Shown: positions 1 to 9,996, counted from the first letter of the stretch. The stretch: DNA of 44,959 nucleotides from Belliella filtrata (GCF_022549775.1 NZ_JAKZGP010000043.1:1-44959), one strand, 5' to 3'. Notes: a model not told the origin generated them from the letters alone. Program-made: numbers and translations.

Positions 1-121
1 GCAAAAACACAAAAACTGGTTTAATTAAAAAAAAGAATTCCCTGGAAACAGGGTCATGGGAATCCTATGTCTATTTTCTAAAGCAAATTGATCAAACTAC
101 TTCAATTATTTAAAATCGGAA
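1..121. other. Non-coding left edge and broken junction of the MBG gene
   Basis: This AT-rich stretch has no convincing coding sequence. The frame of the downstream gene is closed by a TGA at 89-91. The recognisable fibronectin-III-like homology starts only around 125-135, with no signal peptide before it. A short GAAA-loop hairpin (5-bp stem, 40-53) is present without a T-tract. The stretch looks like foreign or rearranged sequence joined to the 5' end of a truncated gene, but the window starts here, so an assembly edge cannot be excluded. Confidence 0.5.
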
Positions 122-3100
122 TTGCTGTCAAGAGGTTTTTATTTTGGAACTACTCCAAATCCCAATGTAAACTTAACGAGTGTTTCTGGTACGACGGGAG
201 TAATGTCTTCAAATGTGACTGGTTTGCAAGCAGAGACTTTATATTATTTTAGAGCTTTTGCGACTAATTCTAATGGTACAACCTTTACTTCTGATGGTAC
301 TTTCGTAACATTAACTGATTTTCCTCTTTCTTCTCCTACAAATCTTGTAACTGAAATAGGAGATAGACAAGTTACCATCAACTTCACAGCAGGAGCGGAT
401 GGAGGTAGTGCTATTACCAATTACGAGTACAGCCTTGATGGTGGACAGACATGGATTTCGTTTAATCCGGCAGTTACCTATTCGCCGGTTACGATTGCTG
501 GATTAAGCAATGGTACGGCATATGATATAACGCTGAGAGCGGTAAATGCACAAGGAGCCAGTCCTGCCTCGTCTTCGGTGACTGCTACACCTATTAGACT
601 GCTTTCTGGTTTAGATTTTACGGAGTTTTCTGATGTTATATACAATGGACTTGCTGCAACTCCACCGGTTTTATTGTCTGATGGTGGAGTAGATCTTGAT
701 GAAGGGGATGATTTCACTGTAACTTATACAAACAATATCAATTCAGGTGTTGCTACAGTTACCATTACTGGTATAGGTGCTTATACGGGTACATTGATTA
801 AGAATTTCACAATTCTCAAGAAAGATTTAACCATCACCGCAGATAATAAGACCAAAGTTTACGGTACAGCAAATCCAACCTTGACCTTCAGCTATGATGG
901 CTTGGTGAATGGTGATACGCAAGTAGCCACAGAGCCAAGTATCAGCACGCCGGCGACAGTGAGTTCGGGAGTGGGTGCTTATCCGATCAACTTAACAGGA
1001 GGTTCAGATGTGAACTATGACATTACGCTAGTAGCTGGTGAATTAGAAGTAACCAAAGCAGCAGTGACGATAACAGCAGTAGATAAGGACAAAGTATATG
1101 GTTCGGCGAATCCAGCCTTGACCTTTACCTACTCTGGATTGGTAAATGGAGACACGAAAGTAGCCACTGAGCCAAGTATCAGCACGCCGACGACAGTGAG
1201 TTCGGGAGTGGGTGCTTATTCGATCAACTTAACAGGAGGTTCAGATGTGAACTATGACATTACGCTAGTAGCTGGTGAATTGGAAGTAACCAAAGCAAGT
1301 TTAACCATTACAGCGGATACGAACCAATCAAAGATCTACGGAGCCAATGATCCGGCACTGACCTTTATAGCTACAGGATTTGTAAATAACGAAACTGAGA
1401 GCATCCTGACCGGCAGCTTGGCAAGGGCAGCAGGAGAGAATGTAGGAAGCTATGCGATCAATCAGGGAACTTTTAGTGCAGGTAGCAACTACACGATTAC
1501 TTTTACGGGTGCTGACTTTGCGGTCACCCCGGCAGCCCTAAGCATCATAGCAGTAGACAAAGATAAAGTTTACGGCTCAGCTAATCCGACTTTGACCTTC
1601 ACTTACGATGGTTTGGTGAATGGTGATACGCAAGTAGCCACAGAGCCAAGTATCAGCACGCCGGCGACAGTGAGTTCGGGAGTGGGTGCTTATCCGATCA
1701 ACTTAACAGGAGGTTCAGATGTGAACTATGACATTACGCTAGTAGCTGGTGAACTAGATGTGACTAAAGCAGCAGTGACGATCACAGCAGTAGACAAAGA
1801 CAAAGTATATGGTTCTGAGAATCCAGCCTTGACCTTTACCTACTCTGGATTGGTGAATGGAGACACGAAAGTAGCTACTGAACCAAGTATCAGCACCACG
1901 GCAACAACAAGCTCAGCAGTAGGTACTTATCCAATCACCTTGACAGGAGGTTCAGATGCGAACTATGACATTAAGCTAGTAGCGGGTGAACTAGATGTGA
2001 CTAAAGCAGCAGTGACGATCACAGCAGTAGACAAAGACAAAGTATATGGTTCTGAGAATCCAGCCTTGACCTTTACCTACTCTGGATTGGTAAATGGAGA
2101 CACGAAAGTAGCTACTGAACCAAGTATCAGCACCACGGCAACAATAAGCTCAGTAGTAGGCACTTATCCAATCACCTTAACAAGCGGTTCAGATGCGAAC
2201 TATGACATTAAGCTAGTAGCGGGTGAACTAGATGTGACTAAAGCAGCAGTGACGATCACAGCAGTAGATAAAGACAAAGTATATGGTTCGGCGAATCCAG
2301 CCTTGACCTTTACCTACTCTGGTTTGGTTAACGATGACACCAAAGTGACAACAGAACCAAGTATCAGTACCACAGCAACAGCAAGTTCAGCAGTTGGAAC
2401 CTATCCAATCACCTTGGCAGGAGGTTCAGATGCGAACTATGAGATCACTTTGGTAGCAGGAGCATTGGAAGTGACCAAGGCAACCCTGACAATCACAGCA
2501 GATAGCCAAATCAAACCATTTGGGGTTGAAGATCCAGCCTTGACTTATCAAGTGTCAGGATTAGTAAATGGTGATCAACTGGCAACCGTAACTGGTTCTC
2601 TTCAGAGAGCAGTTGGTGAGGAGCCTGGTAGCTATGCCATAGGCCTAGGAAGCTTGTCAGCGGGTAATAACTATACCATCAACTTTGTTTCAGCAGATTT
2701 AACAATCACAGCTTCTGAAATAGACATGGTATTCCAGCCTGGAAATGTAGAAACCGCATGGGGTCAGGAACCAGCTTTACCTTCAAGCATCGGGGTGATG
2801 ACGGCTGATGGTCAAGTATTATCATTCCCGATTACTTGGAACCTATCACCATTGAACATCTACGCAAGAGGAGATTACGCACTCGAAGCAGTGATTAACC
2901 TATCACAAGGCTACACAAATCCAATGGAATTGATGGCTAATGTGACGGTAACAGTACTGCCAAAACCAGCACCTCAAGACTTGCTATTGGATAACTTATC
3001 CTTCAGAGCCGATAGTAAAAACTATCAGGTTAGGGTAGGGGGACTTAGTGTACTTGACCCTATTGACAATGTTCATAGCATCGAGCTGGTACAGGGCGCC

Positions 3101-3532
3101 TATGAAAGCAGCTTCTTTGCAATCATCAACAATGCCTTGTACTGGAACACCACCGCAAGGGTAGAAGGGAAGAAAACCTTCGAAGTGCTCATCAGAGTCA
3201 CAGATAGAGATGGCAATGTGATAGAGAAGGTGTTCACGATCGAAAGGACAAGAGAATCAGTTTCCGCGATTGAAATTTACAATTCTTTCAGTCCAAATGG
3301 TGATGGTACCAATGATACTTGGGGAGTACCAGAATTGAGGTATTACAGTGGCGTGGTGATCCAAGTGTTCGAGAGAAGTGGAAAGCGCTTGTTCTACACG
3401 CAAAACCCTGATATCAAATGGGATGGTTTCTTTGAAACCATAGCGTTACCTACAGGTACTTACTACTGGACAGTAGAAGTGAAAGAGACGGGAGAAGTGA
3501 GAAAGGGCATGTTGAATCTATTTAGAAAGTAA
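122..3532 (+). pseudogene. 5'-truncated MBG-repeat surface protein with T9SS type-B C-terminal domain
   Basis: A cell-surface or secreted repeat protein of the type exported by the Bacteroidota type IX secretion system. Residues 1-63 are the last part of a fibronectin-III-like domain (SRGF...GLQAETLYYFRAFATNS), and 72-157 form a second FN3-like domain. About 235-865 hold eight MBG-type Ig-like repeats, each opening with a TITA-x(5-7)-KVYG-like motif. About 866-1045 are Ig-like and cadherin-like. Residues 1049-1136 are the gliding-motility C-terminal sorting domain (FSPNGDGTNDTW...WDG...LPTGTYYW). There is no signal peptide, and the only start is a TTG at 122, preceded in frame by a stop at 89-91. 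The gene therefore appears to have lost its 5' part, although the remaining frame is intact over 3.4 kb. A PorP/SprF gene follows, a pairing common for such type-B cargo proteins. It could also be an assembly break rather than a true pseudogene. Confidence 0.7.
822..2710 (+). repeat. Eight tandem MBG-domain repeats of about 237 bp
   Basis: Repeat units begin near 822, 1062, 1297, 1534, 1771, 2008, 2248 and 2482. Units 1, 2 and 4 share long identical DNA blocks (for example the segment ending in the GGSDVNYDITLVAGEL motif). Units 5, 6 and 7 are nearly identical to each other. Units 3 and 8 are divergent (SLARAAGENVGSYAI and SLQRAVGEEPGSYAI). The near-identity at the DNA level points to recent duplication or gene conversion, and the copy number could change by recombination. 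Confidence 0.85.
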
Positions 3533-3550
3533 TAGAAAATGATGAAAGAC

Positions 3551-3586
3551 GAAGGAAGAAGGATGAAATATCCCTTCCTTCTTTTT
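3551..3586 (+). terminator. Rho-independent terminator after the MBG gene
   Basis: The arm GAAGGAAG (3551-3558) pairs with CTTCCTTC (3574-3581). An inner GGA/TCC pair follows a two-base bulge, the loop is 7 nt (3564-3570), and five T residues follow directly (3582-3586). It lies 19 bp after the stop codon of the MBG gene and would separate it from the PorP/SprF gene. Confidence 0.75.
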
Positions 3587-3638
3587 CACAATCAACAACA
3601 TTTTAACGCCTAACATTTAACGTTTAACAAGATTGATC

Positions 3639-4580
3639 ATGAAAAAAATATACCTACTCTTTATTGCAATTACAATGAGCATGTCATCATTTGCTCAGTC
3701 AAGAAAATATGTTTCCCAGTTTAGCCACATGCAGAGTTATTTCAATCCTGCATTGACGGGTTATGAAGGGTCTAACTTTCGAGGATTGATCAGAAATCAA
3801 TGGGTGGGGTTTGAAGGAGCTCCGATGACATATTTCGGGAGTTTGGAGTTTGATATTGCAGACTTTTCCAAAGGTGCAGATCCAAATAAGAATGCTTTAG
3901 GGTTCAATGTGCTCCATGATCAATATGGGGCATTTGTAGAGACAGAGATGATAGGTTCCTATGCTTCTAGGATTCAAGTAGGAGAGAAGACAGCTATCCG
4001 TTTGGGTATGGGTGTGAGCTACAATCAAGTGAGGCTAGACGGTAACAGCCTGACTACTGAGCAAGCTAGCGATCCAGTTATAGGGCAATACTTGAACAGC
4101 TTTGCCAACATGCAAGTGTTAGATTTCAATATCGGTATGGCTCTTACCCATCCAAATTATTATGTTTCCTATGCCGTCTCTCATGTAAACAAAGGAGCGA
4201 TCAACTCAGGAGACGTATTCATGGAAAGAAAACCAAGAGTGGGAATCTTCCAAGCGGGCTACAGGAATGCATTGAGTCAAAACTTGGCTTTGGCAACAAA
4301 CTTCATGTATAGAACTCAGCAAGATTTACCAGATAACATTGAGTTCAATTTCAAAGTATTGATGATGGATAGAATATGGCTAGGTGGAGGACATAGGATA
4401 GATTACGCTAATAATTTCCAGCTTGGAGTCTTGTTTCCAATGATCAGGATAGGTTATGTCTATGAGTTACCAATGAATAAATCTTACTTATTGCCAAATA
4501 CTACACATGAGTTCTTAGCTGTGATTCCATTGTTCAAGAAGAACATCCGGTCAGACAGGAGAGAGGTTTTGATTTGGTAG
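3639..4580 (+). CDS. PorP/SprF family type IX secretion membrane protein
   Basis: A predicted outer-membrane protein of about 313 residues in the PorP/SprF family, which partners with T9SS type-B cargo proteins and helps anchor or secrete them. The start MKKIYLLFIAITMSMSSFAQ is a clear Sec signal peptide. I prefer the ATG at 3639 over the TTG at 3633 because the signal peptide begins there. The mature N-terminus has the family signature region (YVSQFSHMQSYFNPALTGYEG) followed by RNQWVGFEGAP. Alternating amphipathic segments with aromatic ends fit a beta-barrel. It follows the type-B C-terminal-domain gene directly, the usual genomic pairing. A terminator in between suggests it has its own promoter or is expressed by read-through. 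Confidence 0.9.
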   Translation: MKKIYLLFIAITMSMSSFAQSRKYVSQFSHMQSYFNPALTGYEGSNFRGLIRNQWVGFEGAPMTYFGSLEFDIADFSKGADPNKNALGFNVLHDQYGAFVETEMIGSYASRIQVGEKTAIRLGMGVSYNQVRLDGNSLTTEQASDPVIGQYLNSFANMQVLDFNIGMALTHPNYYVSYAVSHVNKGAINSGDVFMERKPRVGIFQAGYRNALSQNLALATNFMYRTQQDLPDNIEFNFKVLMMDRIWLGGGHRIDYANNFQLGVLFPMIRIGYVYELPMNKSYLLPNTTHEFLAVIPLFKKNIRSDRREVLIW

Positions 4581-5006
4581 TGGCTGAATGTTAAGTTTGA
4601 TGCTTGAATAAAAAAAATGTTTCAAATAAGTTTATCGATTGACTTTTTTGATTAACAGAACAAGATAAAGCATTTTGGTGAATTACAATGTAAAATAAAT
4701 GTAGTGCTTGAAAAACTAAGTCCTACATTTATTTTTTCTTTAAATAAAATTCCCCTTTGGCTCCTTTAAATAATAGGAATCGTAAAAGCTTTGTTAGTAA
4801 GATTTTTGAGTATATGTATATCATGTTTACAAGTATCATAATCTACACTGATTCCTTGAATTGTTTGTGACTTACCGAGATCAATAATTGACGATTAACA
4901 CTAGCCATACCTGTATTTTGATTTCCCCAGTGCTGTTTGAGTTTAAAGATTTACTTCTGTGGAATGTATAATTATTAGTGAAGCTTTAAAGAAAAGATAA
5001 AGCCCA
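4581..5006. other. Intergenic region between convergent genes
   Basis: An AT-rich 426-bp gap between the end of the PorP/SprF gene and the end of the minus-strand HlyD gene. Apart from the inverted repeat at 4692-4735, which suits a shared terminator, I see no reading frame, RNA or repeat in it. Confidence 0.6.
4692..4735. terminator. Bidirectional terminator-like inverted repeat
   Basis: A perfect 13-bp inverted repeat, AAAATAAATGTAG (4692-4704) and its complement (4723-4735), with an 18-nt loop. The stem is A/T-rich at its base, so it reads as stem plus U-tract on either strand. It sits between two convergent transcription units. Confidence 0.5.
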
Positions 5007-6311
5007 CTACTCAAATCTTTGTACAGACCTAAACTTGAAGAATAGCCGCTCTGCTATACTCAAATCTTCAGTAATAATCTCAGCAGTACCTAGCAACTCT
5101 TGATTCAAAGGTATTTCTTGCTGATATGATGTTCTGGTCCCATCTGGAATGTCAATATATATTAGGTAATTTCCCTCACTGTCAGGTGAAATCGAAATAT
5201 TATTTATTGTCCCATTCAATGTACCAAATTGCTGATATGGAAAGTTATCTAGTTTGATCAATACTTTCTGACCGAGTTCAACTTTACCAGAGTTCAAGGA
5301 AGGTACTGTTAGTTTACCTATCAAATCTGTTTTATTTTCTGGGAATATTGTAAATATATGATCTCCAGAAGTCACAATTTGATTTTCAGCCCATACGTTC
5401 TGAAAACTTACTAAACCATTGGTCCAAGCCCTTAAAACATATTGTTGTTCCCATTCCCTTACAGAACGTTTTAGACCATAGTAGGATTGAACTAGGTTGT
5501 TCAATGACCTTGATTCTTCTTGTTCCTTTAGAATAACTGTGCTATTTATGCTGTTCTCAGCATTTGCAATTATTCCTTGCAATTGGGAGATGGTTATGCT
5601 CATTTGGTTAAGCTGTTCTTGAATCTGTATGTATTCAATCTCTTTGATTTCAAAATCCCTTGCGGAGATAGCCCCATCTTGGAATAACCCTTTATTTCGA
5701 TCGAAATCTTTTTTTACCAAATCAAATTTCTTTTCAAGCAATTTTTTTTGACTTTTCTGCTGTTCCAATCTATCCCTAGCTTCTAAAATAGCATATTCTT
5801 GACCTTCTAGCTGATTAAGAAATGGTTTTAGCTTCTCTATCAGCTTATACTCTAGGTAGCTCCGTTCAAAGCTTGTATAAGCTACCTCAATTTCTCCCAG
5901 CTCTAATCCCGACGTAGTTTCTATCGGAAAGTCGTATCCATTACTAACACCGAAAGGAATAGATTCTAAGTGATTCAAGAGAGTTAAGACACTATTAAAA
6001 TCCCCCGTAGTTTTAATTGATGCCAATCGTTGACCAACCTCAACACTTTCTCCATTGTTTACAAACATCTTATCAATTTGACCTGTGCCTCTAGCAATAA
6101 CTTTTTCAGTGGGTTGTAGCGTTGTGACCATAACTTTAGCTGTGATATAGTCTGGGTATTTAATGAAAAATGATAGCATGATCAACATTCCAACTAAAAA
6201 AAACATTAAAGTGATTCCCCACCTTATGATCCATGAAGGAGGTGAAGAAATAATCTCTTGAACCTCTTCTGAACGTAATTCGATATTATCTATTTGGTTG
6301 TAATTTGGCAT
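5007..6311 (-). CDS. HlyD-family periplasmic adaptor of the peptide exporter
   Basis: A membrane-fusion (adaptor) protein of 434 residues that would join the inner-membrane ABC exporter to an outer-membrane channel. A short cytoplasmic N-terminus is followed by one transmembrane helix (about 30-51). Then comes a biotinyl-lipoyl-like half (about 60-90: VIARGTGQIDKMFVNNGESVEVGQ), a long coiled-coil hairpin (about 150-280, rich in Q/E/K/L), and a C-terminal beta domain with the second lipoyl half and a conserved VLIKLDNFPYQQFG-like segment. It starts 2 bp after the stop of the C39 ABC transporter, so the two are almost certainly co-translated. No TolC-like gene is in the operon, so the outer-membrane partner would be encoded elsewhere. 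Confidence 0.9.
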   Translation of the reverse strand: MPNYNQIDNIELRSEEVQEIISSPPSWIIRWGITLMFFLVGMLIMLSFFIKYPDYITAKVMVTTLQPTEKVIARGTGQIDKMFVNNGESVEVGQRLASIKTTGDFNSVLTLLNHLESIPFGVSNGYDFPIETTSGLELGEIEVAYTSFERSYLEYKLIEKLKPFLNQLEGQEYAILEARDRLEQQKSQKKLLEKKFDLVKKDFDRNKGLFQDGAISARDFEIKEIEYIQIQEQLNQMSITISQLQGIIANAENSINSTVILKEQEESRSLNNLVQSYYGLKRSVREWEQQYVLRAWTNGLVSFQNVWAENQIVTSGDHIFTIFPENKTDLIGKLTVPSLNSGKVELGQKVLIKLDNFPYQQFGTLNGTINNISISPDSEGNYLIYIDIPDGTRTSYQQEIPLNQELLGTAEIITEDLSIAERLFFKFRSVQRFE

Positions 6312-6313
6312 GC

Positions 6314-8515
6314 CTAAGATCTGCTTACTTTTTCCAACTCCAATTGGTTTTTGACCAAGTTATAGTATATGCCAGCTTGGTCTATCAATTCCAGATGTGT
6401 ACCTGTCTCAACTATCTCTCCCTGATCCATAACTATGATTTGGTCTGCATTTTTGACTGTGCTAAGTCTATGGGCAATAATAATTACTGTTTTCCCTTCT
6501 GTGAAATGACTGAGGTTTTCCATCACCTCTTTTTCATTTTTGGCATCAAGAGCAGAGGTGGCCTCATCAAAAAACAGAATTTCTGGATTTTTATAAATAG
6601 CTCTTGCAATAAACATACGTTGCTTTTGCCCTGTACTTATTCCAACTCCTTCATTTCCGATCACGGTATTAAAGCGTAGTGGGAGAGTTTGGATGAAATC
6701 ATAAATATTTGCCATTTTTGTGGCCGAAAGTAACCTATCTATATCAACTTCATCTTCGCCAACGGCAATATTTCCAGCTATCGTGTCATTGAAGATATAC
6801 CCTTCCTGCATTACAACACCGCAATGAGACCTCCATGCGGAAGAAGAAAGCGTATCTATGGAATGACTCCCATAATTTAACTCGCCTGAAGCAGGACTGT
6901 AAAATTTTAGTAAAAGTTTCATCAATGTTGTCTTACCGCTTCCACTTGAACCTACGATTGCTGTTACTTTTTTTGCAGGAATCGATAAAGTAATATTATC
7001 TAGTACAGGTGTTTCAGCACCAGGGTATCTAAATGAAATCTTATTGAGCTTTAGTTCCTGTCCAGCTTCTATAGTCTTTATGATTTGATGCTTTGGGTTT
7101 TCTTCATTTTCCTTGCTATGGATTTCATTCAAGCGCTCTAAACTTATTTTGGCATCTTGATAACTTCGTACAAAACCAACCATGCCCATGATAGGACTAT
7201 TGAGCTGACCGATGATATATTGCAGGGAGAGCATCATTCCCAAAGTCAGGTTACCTTCGATCACCAATACTGCAGAAGTAAAAGTGATCATGATATTCTT
7301 AAACTCATTGATCAGGGAAGATCCCACCCCTTGCATCTGCTCTAAAGAAAGAGCTTTAATAGAAACCTTAAATAGATTTGCTTGGATGAATTCCCACCTC
7401 CAACGCTTTTGTTTTTCGGCATTGTTCATTTTGATCTCTTGCATCCCATTGATCAATTCAATGACTGTGCTTTGCTCCTTACTAGCATGCTCAAACCGCA
7501 TATAATCAAGCTTCTTCCTTCTTCTAAGAAAATAGAATATCCACAAAAAGTACAAAGTACTTCCGGCAATAAAGATCATAAAGATCAATGGGCTATAATA
7601 AATCAATACTGCTCCAAAAACAAAGAAATTAAAAAAGGAAAAGAGTGTACTCAATGCCGTGCCAGTTAAAAGACTTTCTATACGCCTATGGTCACCAATC
7701 CGCTGCATGATATCTCCCGTCATCCTAGTATCGAAAAATGAAATTGGTAAAGACATCAACTTGATAAAGAAGTCGGAGATCAAGGAAATATTAATCCGTG
7801 TACTGAGGTGAAGCAAAATCCAACTTCTAAAAACTTCTACAGTTGTCCTTCCAATAAATAGCATCAGCTGGGCTAATAATACCAAGTAAATAAAATTAAC
7901 ATCCTGGTTCTGTATACCTACATCGACAATACTTTGTGTTAGGAAAGGGAAAATCAATTGAAGCAGGCTACCTACACTTAACCCTACTCCTAGTTGTACA
8001 AGCAAATTCTTGTACTTAAATAAATATTGAAACAAAAAACTTACAGATTTTCTATCTGTTTTGTCCCATTCTCTTTCATAGAATTTTGGAGTTGTTTCCA
8101 AAAGTAAAACAATCCCTTCTTTGGTCTGCTCATTAGCATTTTTCCCTATCCAACGGGAAATAAATGCTTCCTTTGTTAAAGTAATTAATCCAAAAGCAGG
8201 ATCTGATACATAGATTATTCCAGCCTTAATCTTATAGATAACTACAAAATGCTGCTTGTCATAGTGAACGATGCAGGGTAGGGGGATCTTTTCCAGTTTT
8301 TTGAAATCTAGCTTAGCCCCGATAGTCTTAAATCCTATGGCCTCGGCAGCATCACTGAGTTTGAGTAAACTACTGCCTGTTCTTGTAGTCTCAGACAATC
8401 CTCTGATTTCTTGCAGGGAAATCAGCTTGCCATAATGCTTAGCGACTATCCGCAAGCAGGTAGGACCACAGTCTTTGGAGTCAGGTTGTCGGTAGAATGG
8501 GAAATTTTGGCTCAA
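6314..8515 (-). CDS. Peptidase C39-containing ABC transporter (double-glycine peptide exporter)
   Basis: A PCAT-type exporter of 733 residues that cleaves double-glycine leaders and pumps the core peptide across the inner membrane. Residues 1-130 are a C39 cysteine peptidase with oxyanion Gln10, nucleophile Cys16 (SKDCGPTCLR), catalytic His89 (KQHFVVI) and Asp105 (YVSDPAFG). About 165-440 are a six-helix ABC membrane domain. About 485-725 are an ATPase with Walker A GSSGSGKTT (about 520), signature ISTGQKQR in place of LSGGQ, Walker B ILFFDEATSALD (about 645) and H-loop AHRLST. The start is a TTG at 8513-8515. An ATT lies one codon upstream and an in-frame TGA at 8528-8530, so no ATG is available. 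It lies downstream of two double-Gly precursors, its likely substrates. Confidence 0.93.
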   Translation of the reverse strand: MSQNFPFYRQPDSKDCGPTCLRIVAKHYGKLISLQEIRGLSETTRTGSSLLKLSDAAEAIGFKTIGAKLDFKKLEKIPLPCIVHYDKQHFVVIYKIKAGIIYVSDPAFGLITLTKEAFISRWIGKNANEQTKEGIVLLLETTPKFYEREWDKTDRKSVSFLFQYLFKYKNLLVQLGVGLSVGSLLQLIFPFLTQSIVDVGIQNQDVNFIYLVLLAQLMLFIGRTTVEVFRSWILLHLSTRINISLISDFFIKLMSLPISFFDTRMTGDIMQRIGDHRRIESLLTGTALSTLFSFFNFFVFGAVLIYYSPLIFMIFIAGSTLYFLWIFYFLRRRKKLDYMRFEHASKEQSTVIELINGMQEIKMNNAEKQKRWRWEFIQANLFKVSIKALSLEQMQGVGSSLINEFKNIMITFTSAVLVIEGNLTLGMMLSLQYIIGQLNSPIMGMVGFVRSYQDAKISLERLNEIHSKENEENPKHQIIKTIEAGQELKLNKISFRYPGAETPVLDNITLSIPAKKVTAIVGSSGSGKTTLMKLLLKFYSPASGELNYGSHSIDTLSSSAWRSHCGVVMQEGYIFNDTIAGNIAVGEDEVDIDRLLSATKMANIYDFIQTLPLRFNTVIGNEGVGISTGQKQRMFIARAIYKNPEILFFDEATSALDAKNEKEVMENLSHFTEGKTVIIIAHRLSTVKNADQIIVMDQGEIVETGTHLELIDQAGIYYNLVKNQLELEKVSRS

Positions 8516-8532
8516 AATTTTAAAATATCAAT

Positions 8533-9588
8533 TTACTTTAGCGTCACAACTCCAATAATTGGGTTAGATTCTTCAATAGACTTGTTGATATATTCTGGGT
8601 TTTTTATGTAGTAAAATGTATCATTGGATAAGTCAAAAGGCCGAAATACGACTGGATTACCATTTTCATCTAATAGTCCTTCTTTCAGGTTATAACCTTT
8701 TGAATCATTCTTGTTGTATAGGAAGAACATTTTGTTGCCTTTATGTAAATATTCACATATGATAAATGACTTTGATTGAATTATATTAAAAATCAAAGTT
8801 AATTTTACACCCTTTTCATTAAGTACTGGTTTTCCAAAATCCAATTTTAAATTTGGTGATAATTTATTTTCCTTAATTTGGTATAAAGTGTCTCTATGAA
8901 TTTCTTCATTGGAAAGAAATGAAGCATAGAAGTAGACATCATTATCTATGATTGACAAATAATGATTGTGTGCGTATACTGAGGCAGTTTTCTTTGGAAG
9001 TGTTTTTTTTCTTATGAAAAGTGTATCTATAACCGAGAGTTCCGAATTGATTTCATAAAGGCTAGTATGGTTTGCAAAGCCATTTTCGACTGGTATGCTA
9101 TACTTATGTTCTACGGAGTACATTTTACCTTCAAAATAGCCTATATAGTCCCAGGTATTTTCTAACAATACTTCTCTTATCAAGTCATGATTTGGAGCAT
9201 AAACCAAAACTTTTCTAGTCGTAGGTACATAAATTTCACGTGTTTGTTCATTGACCATGATTGATCTGATAAACTTATATTCCCCAGGGCCATCACCTTC
9301 TTGACCAAGCTTTTGAATGAAATTACCATCCATGTCAAACACCAAAACCTTTTGATTTGAAGATTTGATGTATAACTTATCATTAAAGTGAAGTAAATCA
9401 CTTAAATAGATTATATATGAATCCATAGAAGTTTCCAATCGGATAAAATTGACTTCGTTAGTGACATCCGACAACGATAATTCATCGATCTTATTAATGT
9501 TAATTTCGATTAATGGAAGATCACCAATTCGATCTTGATTGCATCCAATCAAAATAAAAATGACTATTACATATCTAAAAGATTTCAT
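8533..9588 (-). CDS. 6-bladed beta-propeller lipoprotein
   Basis: A lipoprotein of about 351 residues resembling the Bacteroidota 6-bladed beta-propeller family (DUF5128-like). The ATG at 9586-9588 gives MKSFRYVIVIFILIGC, a lipoprotein signal with the lipobox Cys at the end of ILIGC. A start 10 codons upstream would put a polar extension before the signal, so I rejected it. Propeller blades show the pattern VLVFDMDGNFIQKLGQEGDGPGEY, typical of NHL-like blades. It lies between precursor 1 and the exporter gene, 17 bp before the exporter's start. Its role in a peptide-export operon is unknown: immunity, surface docking of the peptide and sensing are all possible. Family assignment is fairly firm, role speculative. 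Confidence 0.75.
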   Translation of the reverse strand: MKSFRYVIVIFILIGCNQDRIGDLPLIEININKIDELSLSDVTNEVNFIRLETSMDSYIIYLSDLLHFNDKLYIKSSNQKVLVFDMDGNFIQKLGQEGDGPGEYKFIRSIMVNEQTREIYVPTTRKVLVYAPNHDLIREVLLENTWDYIGYFEGKMYSVEHKYSIPVENGFANHTSLYEINSELSVIDTLFIRKKTLPKKTASVYAHNHYLSIIDNDVYFYASFLSNEEIHRDTLYQIKENKLSPNLKLDFGKPVLNEKGVKLTLIFNIIQSKSFIICEYLHKGNKMFFLYNKNDSKGYNLKEGLLDENGNPVVFRPFDLSNDTFYYIKNPEYINKSIEESNPIIGVVTLK

Positions 9589-9609
9589 TTCCAACTTTTT
9601 AAAATTAAT

Positions 9610-9643
9610 AAGATACAAGAATAATAATAGATACTTGTACCTT
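9610..9643 (-). terminator. Hairpin between precursor 1 and the lipoprotein gene
   Basis: On the minus strand, AAGGTACAAG (9643-9634) pairs with CTTGTATCTT (9619-9610) in a 10-bp stem with one G-U pair and a 14-nt loop. The following sequence is ATTAATTTT rather than a clean U-tract. It sits right after the small precursor gene, so it could be a leaky terminator or an mRNA-stabilising stem that makes precursor mRNA more abundant than the downstream genes. Confidence 0.5.
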
Positions 9644-9651
9644 ATTTATTT

Positions 9652-9933
9652 TCACTCACAAGTGGCCCCAATTCCTCCGTTTCCAGATACCTGACACTGT
9701 ACTGTTGCAACATCAACTGCACCTATTGTGTCATCTGCCATAACCAAAAATTGATCTTGGTCATGTCCACCTCCTTCAAACCCGCAGTAACAAACCCAAG
9801 TACCTCCTCCTTGGATTCTCGCTAATTGACTTCTTTGGAGCACATCTTCTGAAGATAGCCCCAGTTTTTCTAGATTCATCATAGTTTTGTTTGTTTTGAT
9901 GATTGTTTTGATTTCCTGATCATTTAGAGGCAT
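9652..9933 (-). CDS. Double-glycine leader precursor peptide 1 (4-Cys core)
   Basis: A 93-residue secreted-peptide precursor. The leader ends LARIQGG at residue 43, the classic C39 cleavage site, with the upstream leader pattern NLEKLGLSSEDVLQ typical of Bacteroidota natural-product precursors. The predicted core of 50 residues (from Gly44) has Cys at core positions 5, 7, 37 and 49 and is Gly-rich and acidic; two disulfides are possible. The start is the ATG at 9931-9933, giving an unusually long leader. A second in-frame start (MMN, residue 18) would give a 26-residue leader of more usual length, so the true start is uncertain. The leader DNA is 97% identical to that of precursor 2 while the cores are unrelated. 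It lies in the operon with the oxidase and exporter. Confidence 0.8.
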   Translation of the reverse strand: MPLNDQEIKTIIKTNKTMMNLEKLGLSSEDVLQRSQLARIQGGGTWVCYCGFEGGGHDQDQFLVMADDTIGAVDVATVQCQVSGNGGIGATCE

Positions 9934-9951
9934 TCAGGACATCTGCCTTTT
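9821..9951 (-). repeat. Leader-cassette direct repeat, copy A
   Basis: A 131-bp segment matching 11363-11493 with four mismatches that I can count and no gaps. It covers the leader-coding part up to just before the Gly-Gly site plus about 18 bp upstream of the ATG. Similarity stops at the leader/core boundary. Confidence 0.9.
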
Positions 9952-9996
9952 ATTCTGATTAGATTGATCACCATTTTATTTTCTAATATTGACAGT

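Noticed and set aside
40-53. GAAA-loop hairpin as a terminator
   Set aside because: The stem is only 5 bp with no T-tract, so it may be chance.
822-2710. Regular DNA repeats that could suggest a CRISPR array or satellite
   Set aside because: The unit is about 237 bp and in frame; it encodes MBG domains without spacers.
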